A stretch of DNA of 64,000 nucleotides, taken from assembly GCF_014692875.1 (NCBI RefSeq), contig NZ_CP061171.1, positions 4,836,001 through 4,900,000 on the forward strand. The letters run 5' to 3'. The notes beneath the pieces are model-generated. The model was given only the letters and a program-made list of their open reading frames with translations, was not told the origin of the DNA and searched no databases. The DNA comes from Pedobacter riviphilus (GTDB taxonomy: Bacteria > Bacteroidota > Bacteroidia > Sphingobacteriales > Sphingobacteriaceae). Made by a program: the position numbers and the translations under genes. This document shows, one piece after another, positions 1-6,394 of the stretch (positions are counted from its first letter, which is position 1; the number at the start of each line of letters is the position of its first letter).

Positions 1-2
1 TT

Positions 3-536
3 TTAATGCCCCGTATGCTATCTGGCCACTATCAGGGCCGGGTTTTGAGCATGCTCAGCAAAATGATCTCCCCTAGAAGGATTTTAGAAATCGGCACTTT
101 TACCGGTTATGCCACTTTATGCCTTGCTGAAGGATTAACCAAAGATGGCATATTGTATACGCTGGATATTAATGAAGAATTGGAAGATATGGTTCGCCAT
201 AACTTTGCCCAATCTGCATTTAATGATCAGATCAACTATATCCTTGGCGATGCTACCACTACAGTAGCGGGTTTAGATGAAGTTTTCGATATTGTTTTTA
301 TCGATGCCGACAAGAAAAACAACGGCACCTATTACGATCTTATTTTTGATCGCGTTCGCCCAGGCGGGATTATTATTGTTGATAATGTACTATGGAGTGG
401 AAAAGTACTTCAGGAGAAACAGGATAAAGACACCAGAAATATTACTAGTTTTAATGATAAAATAGCTGCAGATGAACGGGTTGAGAAATTGATATTACCT
501 GTTCGGGATGGTTTGTTTGTGATCAGAAAGAAATGA
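3..536 (+). CDS. O-methyltransferase, catechol/caffeoyl-CoA type (5' end cut by window edge)
   Basis: A SAM-dependent class I O-methyltransferase. The reading frame is open to the left edge, and family members are about 210 residues, so roughly 35 N-terminal residues lie outside the window; the first visible ATG is probably internal. Visible signatures are the SAM-binding loop EIGTFTGYATLCLAEGL, the acidic DIVFIDADKKN segment expected to bind the divalent metal and SAM, and IIIVDNVLWSGKV near the metal site. These are diagnostic for the catechol/caffeoyl-CoA methyltransferase family (family knowledge). The acceptor substrate cannot be inferred. It is a separate unit from the glucosaminidase gene 80 bases downstream. 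Confidence 0.9.
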   Translation, partial: LMPRMLSGHYQGRVLSMLSKMISPRRILEIGTFTGYATLCLAEGLTKDGILYTLDINEELEDMVRHNFAQSAFNDQINYILGDATTTVAGLDEVFDIVFIDADKKNNGTYYDLIFDRVRPGGIIIVDNVLWSGKVLQEKQDKDTRNITSFNDKIAADERVEKLILPVRDGLFVIRKK

Positions 537-617
537 TGATGGCGTATAGTTAATGGCTGATGGCCGATAAGCCAAAGTGATCAACCATTATACCATAGTC
601 TATTAACCAAAAAAGAA

Positions 618-1292
618 ATGAAGAAAATTTTTACTTTTTGTCTGCTCCTTTTAACAGCAATTATTGCGAAGGCACAAGACACAGAAGAATATATTGCAGC
701 GCATGTAGAATATGCGCAGGGCTTAATGCACGATCATAAAATTCCGGCCAGTGTTATTTTAGCTGTTGCCATACATGAATCGGCTGCCGGAAGCAGTAAA
801 ATAGCACAACACCTTAATAATCACTTTGGAGTAAAAGGCCCGAACAACAATGCGGAAATACGGTCATCTTACCGCGATTATTTAAATGCGGATGAATCTT
901 ACAGCCATTTTGTAGAGATTATGGAAACCCGAGAGCCTTTTAATAATCTTTTTGAAAAATATGATCAATACGATTACAAAGGCTGGGCTTATGGAATCCG
1001 CCGCTGTGGCTACGCCAGAAGTAGAAGCTGGGCCAACCAGGTAATTGGCTTAATTAAAAAATACGAACTCTATCAATACGATGAGCGGCCAGAGGGATAT
1101 GAAGAGCCAGTGTATGCAGCACCTGTTAGCCACCGAGCAAAAAACAGAAGAACAACAAAAAGTTATACCGTAAAATCTGGCGATAACCTGAGTATAATTG
1201 CCAAAAAGAAAGGCACAACCGTGAAGTCCCTCATGCAGAAAAACGGCATTAAAAAGGCAAACTTAAAACCAGGACAAAAATTACGGTTTTGA
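618..1292 (+). CDS. Secreted glucosaminidase with C-terminal LysM domain
   Basis: Predicted exported peptidoglycan hydrolase of 224 residues. Residues 1-19 form a signal peptide ending AKA before Gln20. Residues 20-155 are a GH73-type N-acetylglucosaminidase domain: HESAAGSSKIA carries the probable catalytic Glu, followed by NNHFGVKG and the late YGIRRCGYARSRSWA motif. Residues about 179-224 are one LysM repeat (YTVKSGDNLSIIAKKKG) that should anchor the enzyme to glycan. An A-rich stretch lies before the ATG, with no clear Shine-Dalgarno. The next gene encodes a paralogue with the same domain order, so this looks like a local duplication used in cell-wall turnover. Confidence 0.9.
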   Translation: MKKIFTFCLLLLTAIIAKAQDTEEYIAAHVEYAQGLMHDHKIPASVILAVAIHESAAGSSKIAQHLNNHFGVKGPNNNAEIRSSYRDYLNADESYSHFVEIMETREPFNNLFEKYDQYDYKGWAYGIRRCGYARSRSWANQVIGLIKKYELYQYDERPEGYEEPVYAAPVSHRAKNRRTTKSYTVKSGDNLSIIAKKKGTTVKSLMQKNGIKKANLKPGQKLRF

Positions 1293-1342
1293 GCCATGAG
1301 TCCGAGGTCGAATCCAACAATTAGCTTTATTCAGTTTCACAA

Positions 1343-1375
1343 TTAACCCGTTAACCGATTTAAACAATTAACCCC
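1343..1375. repeat. TTAACC-rich intergenic tract
   Basis: A short run of about four 8-9 base words built on TTAACC and TTTAAAC directly upstream of the lipoprotein glucosaminidase start. Similar word order recurs at 19615-19648 and 29425-29466, all intergenic. Confidence 0.55.
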
Positions 1376-1377
1376 AT

Positions 1378-2220
1378 ATGCGTTCATATAACCATTACAT
1401 CTTTATAGCAGCAATACTCATCTTTTTTAGCTCTTGCGGTACGCGGAAATTTTCTAAAAACAACAAACAGATCGAAAAGGCAGCCAACAAAGCCAATAAC
1501 AATTCGTACAAAAGCTATAATACTTTAAGTTATATTGATGAGTTTAAGGGTGTGGCGGTAGAGGAAATGAATGCAAATGGCATCCCCGCAAGTATTACCC
1601 TGGCGCAGGGAATTTTAGAATCGGGCAGTGGAAATAGTGATCTGGCTAAATACGCGAACAACCACTTTGGGATTAAGTGTACATCGGATTGGAAAGGGAA
1701 AAACTATTTCCGGGATGATGACCAGAAAAACGACTGTTTTAGGGTGTATAAAGATGCCCGCGAATCTTTCAGGGATCACTCTGAATTTTTAAAACGCAAA
1801 CGTTATAGTTTTCTTTTTCAGTTAGATAAAAACGATTACAAAAGTTGGGCGCAGGGGTTAAAAACAGCAGGTTATGCAACCAATCCAAAATATCCTGATC
1901 TGTTAATCAACACCATTGAAAAATACCAGCTTTACCAATACGATCAATCGGAAAACGAAAAACAGAAGATTGCCCGCGAAGATCGCGTGTTTTCAGAAAT
2001 CAACCAGAATATCCCTCAGGAAAAAGCTAAATTTACACCAGTTGAAACTCCACCAGCAGGGGCTAAACCCATTCTTGCCGATGGTACTTATACCGTTGTT
2101 AAAGGAGATACGCTCTATAATATTGCAAAACGCTTTAATTTAACAGTCGATCAGTTAAAAATGCTGAATGAAATGAGTACGGATGCTATTAAGCTCGGTC
2201 AGATACTTAAGGTTAAATAA
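1378..2220 (+). CDS. Lipoprotein glucosaminidase with C-terminal LysM domain
   Basis: A 280-residue peptidoglycan hydrolase paralogous to the preceding gene but lipid anchored. The N-terminus is a lipoprotein signal with Cys20 in FFSSCG. A GH73 glucosaminidase domain spans about residues 50-190; LAQGILESGSGNSDLA holds the probable catalytic Glu, followed by NNHFGIKC and KTAGYATNPKYP. A low-complexity linker leads to one LysM repeat at about 236-280 (YTVVKGDTLYNIAKRFN). The lipobox suggests attachment to the outer membrane, whereas the paralogue would be free in the periplasm or outside. Two enzymes with one architecture but different anchoring could act on different parts of the wall (inference). 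Confidence 0.9.
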   Translation: MRSYNHYIFIAAILIFFSSCGTRKFSKNNKQIEKAANKANNNSYKSYNTLSYIDEFKGVAVEEMNANGIPASITLAQGILESGSGNSDLAKYANNHFGIKCTSDWKGKNYFRDDDQKNDCFRVYKDARESFRDHSEFLKRKRYSFLFQLDKNDYKSWAQGLKTAGYATNPKYPDLLINTIEKYQLYQYDQSENEKQKIAREDRVFSEINQNIPQEKAKFTPVETPPAGAKPILADGTYTVVKGDTLYNIAKRFNLTVDQLKMLNEMSTDAIKLGQILKVK

Positions 2221-2253
2221 TGTTAAGTACAAACATAGCCTGCCAGATATTTG

Positions 2254-2261
2254 TAGTTTTG
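2254..2261 (+). promoter_or_regulatory. -7 box TAGTTTTG, 7 nt before start
   Basis: Matches the Bacteroidota -7 consensus TAnnTTTG and ends only 7 nt before the ATG at 2269, so the transcript would have little or no leader. No good -33 TTTG is visible at the expected distance, which lowers confidence. Confidence 0.4.
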
Positions 2262-2268
2262 TAGCTTA

Positions 2269-3021
2269 ATGAAGTTTTTTATTCCCTTTATATTTGCTTT
2301 GGGCTTCACTACGTTGCTTCACGCACAAAATAAACCTGTGCAGGGAATTGTTATTGATAAAGAAACCAAACAGCGTTTGGCCAAGGTTTATATTTATAAC
2401 ATCCGTACAGGTGATGGTTTATACAACAATACGAAAGGCGAATTTAGCACCTTTGCACTACCGGGCGATACCTTGGTTGCAGCTTTATCAGGCTACGGTG
2501 TAGATACTATTGTTTTTAAAGGACAAACAGCCGCATACTTTCAGCTCAGATCACTAGGCATCAGATTGCGCGATGTAGTTATTCAGCAAAAAAAATTAAG
2601 CCCACAGCAGCAATACGAAAAAAATGTTCAGGAATATCGTTACCAAACCATGAAAGGAAGTAGTAAAGATTTATTGAATTTAGGCAATGGTGGTGTTGGT
2701 TTAGGTATCGATGCCATTTATAACCTATTAAGCAAACAAGGTAGAAATGCCCGTCACCTTCAAAAAATCCTCGAAAAAGATTATCGGGAAGAGTTGATTG
2801 ATTATCGTTTCAATGCCAGCCTGGTTAGTCAGGTATTAGGTATAAAAGATGCTGAACTGACAGATTTTATGCAGCAATATCGGCCCACTTATCAATTTGT
2901 ACTAGATGCAACAGATTATGCATTTAATCTTTTTATCAGGAATGCCTATAAAAGCTACAGGCTAAATCCCAAAGCCTTACAATTACCTGCATTGCCTAAA
3001 ATAACGATCGATAAGTTGTGA
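2269..3021 (+). CDS. Exported CarboxypepD-regulatory-like domain protein
   Basis: A 250-residue protein with a signal peptide (residues 1-19, ending LLHAQ). Residues about 22-105 form a beta-sandwich of the carboxypeptidase-regulatory-like type: GIVIDKETKQRLAKVYIYN, then TKGEFSTFALPGDTLVAALSGY. The remaining 140 residues are rich in Gln, Tyr and Lys with helical character and match nothing I recognise. Proteins of this shape are common in Bacteroidota envelopes and have no fixed enzymatic role. The stop codon overlaps the GTG start of the next gene by four bases, so the two are almost certainly co-translated. The gene at 25054-25689 has the same general design. Confidence 0.8.
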   Translation: MKFFIPFIFALGFTTLLHAQNKPVQGIVIDKETKQRLAKVYIYNIRTGDGLYNNTKGEFSTFALPGDTLVAALSGYGVDTIVFKGQTAAYFQLRSLGIRLRDVVIQQKKLSPQQQYEKNVQEYRYQTMKGSSKDLLNLGNGGVGLGIDAIYNLLSKQGRNARHLQKILEKDYREELIDYRFNASLVSQVLGIKDAELTDFMQQYRPTYQFVLDATDYAFNLFIRNAYKSYRLNPKALQLPALPKITIDKL

Positions 3022-3341
3022 AAGCGCCCATACTGATCGTTAAAAAACTTCCGGCAGCGGGTATGGCAATCTTTCCGTTTATCCTGCTAAAATCGGCAAA
3101 GCTTAAAAACGATCCGGAGATTATTAATCACGAGAAAATCCATCTGCGCCAACAGCTAGAATTACTTGTATTCCCATTTTATACCCTATACCTGCTTAAC
3201 TATCTGATCAACCTGATCAGATACAAAAAACACGATCTCGCCTATCGGAACATTATTTTTGAGAAAGAGGCTTACGATTATGAAACCGACTTAAATTACC
3301 TAAAAAATGGCAATTGGTATGGTTGGATCAAAAAGATGTGA
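3018..3341 (+). CDS. Small membrane protein with HExxH motif (M56-like fragment)
   Basis: A 107-residue protein starting with GTG inside the stop region of the upstream gene (GTGA overlap). It contains NHEKIHLRQQLEL, an HExxH zinc-site motif, inside a region that runs into a hydrophobic helix (LLVFPFYTLYLLNYLINLI) and then the acidic stretch FEKEAYDYE, where a third zinc ligand could lie. The layout HEKxHxxQ followed by a membrane helix resembles the catalytic segment of M56/BlaR1-type membrane peptidases, but here there is only that piece. Its function is unknown. The translational coupling suggests that it works with the regulatory-like-domain protein (inference). Confidence 0.75.
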   Translation: MKAPILIVKKLPAAGMAIFPFILLKSAKLKNDPEIINHEKIHLRQQLELLVFPFYTLYLLNYLINLIRYKKHDLAYRNIIFEKEAYDYETDLNYLKNGNWYGWIKKM

Positions 3342-3435
3342 AACTGCTGCTTTCACTTTAGCTTCAATTGCCGTTCTGGTAATCATTTTGTTAAATGCTT
3401 TTTATCTCTAAAATTTTTCTTTTTCTTTGTAGATA

Positions 3436-4461
3436 ATGAAGAACTGTTTAGCTGCCATAATCCTGATTCTAAGTTTCTGCTCTACAAAATTATATGCACA
3501 GGAAATTGATACTATTCCGATCAATACAAAAGACCTGAATATAAAGTTAAAGCGTAGTCCGTTGCCAAGCAGGCAGGGACCATTAAACTTTGAGCCTGTA
3601 AAAATTAAGCCTTTGGTGGTAAACGCTAAGATTAATTACTGGAAAACAAGAACCAACATCGGCATCAATATTAACCAGGCCCAATTCAGTAACAACTGGA
3701 AAGGTGGCGGTACCAACTCTGTGGCTGTTGGAGGGCTATTAAACTGGAAGGCAGAATATAACAAAGACAGCTATAGCTATGTAAGCGAACTTGTTTTGCA
3801 ATATGGTAAAATCAAAAATAAAGATCAGCTGCAAAAGAAAACCAACGACCGTATTTTTTGGGATAATAAAGCTTCTTTCCAACTTTCTAAAAGCTGGTTC
3901 TTCTTCGGATCGTTAAGTTTTGAATCCCAGTTCGATAACGGTTATTCTTACAGTGTCACAAACGGTCAAGAAACCGCTACGCTGATTTCAAAATTTATGG
4001 GTCCAGGTTATTTAACAGAATCTATCGGTTTCGAGTATAAACCTGTTAAATATTTTTCTACCCGTATAGGTACAGGTACTGCACGCCAGACTTTTGTTTT
4101 GGATGAAAAGCTTTTTCTTGATCCGGTTGATAATACCAAACCACCAAAAGCTACTGTTTTTGGGGTAGAGTATGGCAAAAAAGTACGTAACGAACTGGCT
4201 TTTCAGATAGTAAGTGCATTTGATAAGGATATATTTACCAATACAAATCTTAAAGCACGTTATCAGATGTTCATTCCTTATCAGGATTTTAAAATGAGCA
4301 ATATTGATCATCGCTTAGATGTTGCATTAACGGCAAAAATCAATCGCTTTATGAACACCAGTTTAACTGGTGTACTGCTGTTCGATAAAGATACCGGCAC
4401 CAATAAAATACAGGCAAACCAAACTTTAGCGCTGGGTTTTGGCTTTACCTTCCCCAGATAG
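3436..4461 (+). CDS. DUF3078 outer-membrane-type protein
   Basis: A 341-residue exported protein of the DUF3078 family, restricted largely to Bacteroidota. A signal peptide (residues 1-21, ending LYAQE) is followed by a proline-rich lead and then alternating amphipathic strands typical of a beta-barrel. The family signature is visible in WKTRTNIGININQAQFSNNW and WKAEYNKDSYSYVSELVLQYG. The C-terminus ends LALGFGFTFPR, with the terminal aromatic pattern of outer-membrane barrels. Its transport substrate or partner is unknown. It is transcribed towards the convergent siderophore-interacting protein gene, with only seven bases between their stop codons. Confidence 0.85.
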   Translation: MKNCLAAIILILSFCSTKLYAQEIDTIPINTKDLNIKLKRSPLPSRQGPLNFEPVKIKPLVVNAKINYWKTRTNIGININQAQFSNNWKGGGTNSVAVGGLLNWKAEYNKDSYSYVSELVLQYGKIKNKDQLQKKTNDRIFWDNKASFQLSKSWFFFGSLSFESQFDNGYSYSVTNGQETATLISKFMGPGYLTESIGFEYKPVKYFSTRIGTGTARQTFVLDEKLFLDPVDNTKPPKATVFGVEYGKKVRNELAFQIVSAFDKDIFTNTNLKARYQMFIPYQDFKMSNIDHRLDVALTAKINRFMNTSLTGVLLFDKDTGTNKIQANQTLALGFGFTFPR

Positions 4462-4468
4462 CATCAAC

Positions 4469-5200
4469 CTAAGCCCCACCAATTTTACCCATTTCCCAGT
4501 ATGGCATGGTAATAATCTGCCTAAAACTTACACCTCTTTGCTTTAAGTAACGTTTAAATTGCTGTACTGATTTCGCTCTTCCGGTAAGGTAAAACGTAGC
4601 ATTTTGCCACATTTCCCAGCACATAGGATGCATATTTTCCATCCAGTTGATGGCATTTTTGGCCGGAGTATCCACATCAGAAGGTACCGCATCAATCAAC
4701 AGTTTTAACTGTTCAACTGAGCAAAGGTTTTCTTCCTGTAGCTCCAAAATGCCAAAATATTCTACATCCTCATCTACTACTTTTTTCCCAAGCGATTCGT
4801 ACAAACCCAGGCTGGTTTCATCACCAAAAAAGAAATGCTGGTTAGATTCTTCCTTGTATTTAATTCTCGCGCGGTCTAGAATAAGTTTTAAAATGTCTCC
4901 CTTCTGAATGTTCACGGCAAGGCTGTGCCCGGGTCCTTGTCTGTTTAAATAAAAGATAACCTCGCAGGTTTCGTTCATTTGATCAAAGGCAGATAGGGTA
5001 TAATGCCGGTACTCGTTGGCATTAACCCTAAACAACACTTCCATTCCCGGAATAAATTCAGCATCAAAAAAATCGCCTTTAAAGGTAACGCACTTTAAAT
5101 TGCTGCTTAACATTTTAGTTTCTACAACTTCTACTTGATATATTTTATTGCTGATCACTTTTTCCATTGTATTGGCCAGCCATGATGGTAATTTTGGCAT
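4469..5200 (-). CDS. Siderophore-interacting protein (FAD/NAD(P)H ferric-siderophore reductase family)
   Basis: A 243-residue flavoreductase that would release iron from siderophores in the cytoplasm by reduction. Residues about 20-110 are the FAD-binding barrel; RHYTLSAFD is the expected R-x-Y-T/S flavin motif. The NAD(P)H-binding half follows, with FFFGDETSLGLYESL and a C-terminal FYLTGRAKSVQQFKRYLKQR. The start is placed at the ATG at 5200; a TTG ten codons upstream is also in frame but adds only a charged leader. The gene is divergent from a PchR-like AraC regulator, with a matching -7 box and a direct-repeat operator candidate between them, which fits iron-responsive control. Confidence 0.88.
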   Translation of the reverse strand: MPKLPSWLANTMEKVISNKIYQVEVVETKMLSSNLKCVTFKGDFFDAEFIPGMEVLFRVNANEYRHYTLSAFDQMNETCEVIFYLNRQGPGHSLAVNIQKGDILKLILDRARIKYKEESNQHFFFGDETSLGLYESLGKKVVDEDVEYFGILELQEENLCSVEQLKLLIDAVPSDVDTPAKNAINWMENMHPMCWEMWQNATFYLTGRAKSVQQFKRYLKQRGVSFRQIITMPYWEMGKIGGA

Positions 5201-5227
5201 AGTATTCTTTTGTTTAGTAACTTTGAA

Positions 5228-5235
5228 CAAAAGTA
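5228..5235 (-). promoter_or_regulatory. -7 box TACTTTTG for the siderophore-interacting protein gene
   Basis: On the minus strand this is an exact TAnnTTTG match about 27 nt before the start at 5200. The direct repeats at 5259-5294 lie just upstream of the expected -33 region, the classic position for an AraC-type activator. Confidence 0.5.
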
Positions 5236-5258
5236 ATGGTCTAACAAACGCATCTTTT

Positions 5259-5294
5259 TATACCAAAAGGATTAAAGTTTATATCAAAAGGATT
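5259..5294. promoter_or_regulatory. Direct-repeat operator candidate for the PchR-like regulator
   Basis: Two 15-bp direct repeats, TATACCAAAAGGATT (5259-5273) and TATATCAAAAGGATT (5280-5294), differ at one position and are offset by 21 bp, two helical turns. They lie between the divergent regulator and flavoreductase genes. AraC-family proteins typically bind such repeats. The second copy ends two bases before the regulator ATG, so occupancy should also repress the regulator (inference). Confidence 0.65.
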
Positions 5295-5296
5295 TT

Positions 5297-6286
5297 ATGG
5301 CTTTAAACATTTATGATGGTGACGAAAAATACTATATTGTTGGTAACAAATTCGCCGATAACGAATTTAACCAGGCACTGGTAACCGAAAGAAGGGACAA
5401 ATACAGCTTTCCCTTTGGCGATGCAGAGATTGTGGAGATCGCTTTTTCAGGTATTTACATTGTTTACGGCGATATGCTAGTGAAAAAGAGCCGCCTACGC
5501 ATTAAATCTTTTGATGAGCCTGATATGGTTGAGCTTCATTTTTCAATTACAGGTGGCGGCATTATGGAAAATTACCTCACCAACAAACGCCTGGATATCA
5601 AAGCCAATCAGCACAATATTATTTATAGTCCTGATTTTGATGGGATGGCTGAATTTACTACCAATGGCCCGCATAAATTTTTCGAGGTAAATTTCGAAAG
5701 AGCCCGTTTTGTTGATTTAACTAGTGAAAGCAGCACTTTGCTAAAAAACTTTGCCGAAAAAATCATGAACAACCGCCCGGTAGAGCTTTCATCAGAAAAC
5801 CTGCCCATTAGCTTAGCCATGCACAGTTGTATAAATGATATTATGAACTGCCAGTTTACCGGCGGGTTAAAGCTCTTGTTCCTGCAATCTAAATGCCTCG
5901 AACTTTTGGCATTGCAAGCCCAGGCTTTTGAACTTGCAGCAAAAAAAACCGACAGCTCTACCATTAAATCGGCATACGATAAAGACCGCATTTATTATGC
6001 ACGCGAATATTTGTTAGCCAATGCCAGCCATCCCCCGTGTTTAACCGAATTGGCAAAGGTTGCAGGCATAAACGAATTTAAATTAAAACAAGGCTTTAAA
6101 GAGGTTTTTCAGAACACTGTTTTTGGTTATTTAAGCGATTATAAACTGATGCGGGCTAAAGAACTCTTAACCGATAGCGCCAAAAACATTAAGCATATTT
6201 CCGATGAACTAGGCTATTCTTCGGTACAGCATTTCAGCAGTGCTTTTAGTAAAAAATTCGGTATAAGCCCTGCAAAAGCAAGGTAG
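5297..6286 (+). CDS. AraC-family transcriptional regulator, PchR-like
   Basis: A 329-residue regulator. The C-terminal 100 residues hold two helix-turn-helix motifs: LTELAKVAGINEFKLKQGFK, then VFGYLSDYKLMRAKELL and ISDELGYSSVQHFSSAFSKK. The pattern of GINxxKLKxGFKExFxxTVFGYL is typical of PchR-type regulators of siderophore systems (family knowledge). The N-terminal 200 residues include VELHFSITGGGIMENYL and resemble the ligand-sensing half of those proteins. It is divergent from the siderophore-interacting protein gene. The likely ligand is a ferric siderophore, but I cannot name which. The flavoreductase is the obvious target. Confidence 0.88.
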   Translation: MALNIYDGDEKYYIVGNKFADNEFNQALVTERRDKYSFPFGDAEIVEIAFSGIYIVYGDMLVKKSRLRIKSFDEPDMVELHFSITGGGIMENYLTNKRLDIKANQHNIIYSPDFDGMAEFTTNGPHKFFEVNFERARFVDLTSESSTLLKNFAEKIMNNRPVELSSENLPISLAMHSCINDIMNCQFTGGLKLLFLQSKCLELLALQAQAFELAAKKTDSSTIKSAYDKDRIYYAREYLLANASHPPCLTELAKVAGINEFKLKQGFKEVFQNTVFGYLSDYKLMRAKELLTDSAKNIKHISDELGYSSVQHFSSAFSKKFGISPAKAR

Positions 6287-6303
6287 TTTAGTTGAGCATT
6301 TAG

Positions 6304-6321
6304 AGTCCAAAGTCTTTAGTC
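6304..6321 (+). repeat. AGTCnnn heptad array, three units
   Basis: AGTC occurs at exact 7-base spacing three times, just downstream of the AraC regulator gene. It belongs to the same family as the arrays at 19480, 25024 and 33521. Confidence 0.6.
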
Positions 6322-6336
6322 TCAGCGTATATTTCC

Positions 6337-6376
6337 CATTTCCTGGCCTTGGGTTTAAAGCCGAGGCCAGGAAATG
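6337..6376. terminator. Strong hairpin between convergent genes
   Basis: A perfect 13-bp inverted repeat (CATTTCCTGGCCT and its complement) with a 14-base loop. It lies between the convergent AraC regulator and DUF5916 genes. There is no clean T tract on either strand, so it may be a transcription barrier or a REP-like element instead of a classic terminator. Confidence 0.55.
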
Positions 6377-6394
6377 ACTACTCAAATCCGTAGT

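Noticed and set aside
1300..1320. GGTCGAATCC as a tRNA T-arm
   Set aside because: No acceptor stem, anticodon arm or D arm can be folded around it; it is part of degenerate AGTC-type sequence.
618..2220. The two glucosaminidase genes as one broken gene
   Set aside because: Each has its own signal sequence, complete catalytic domain and LysM repeat.
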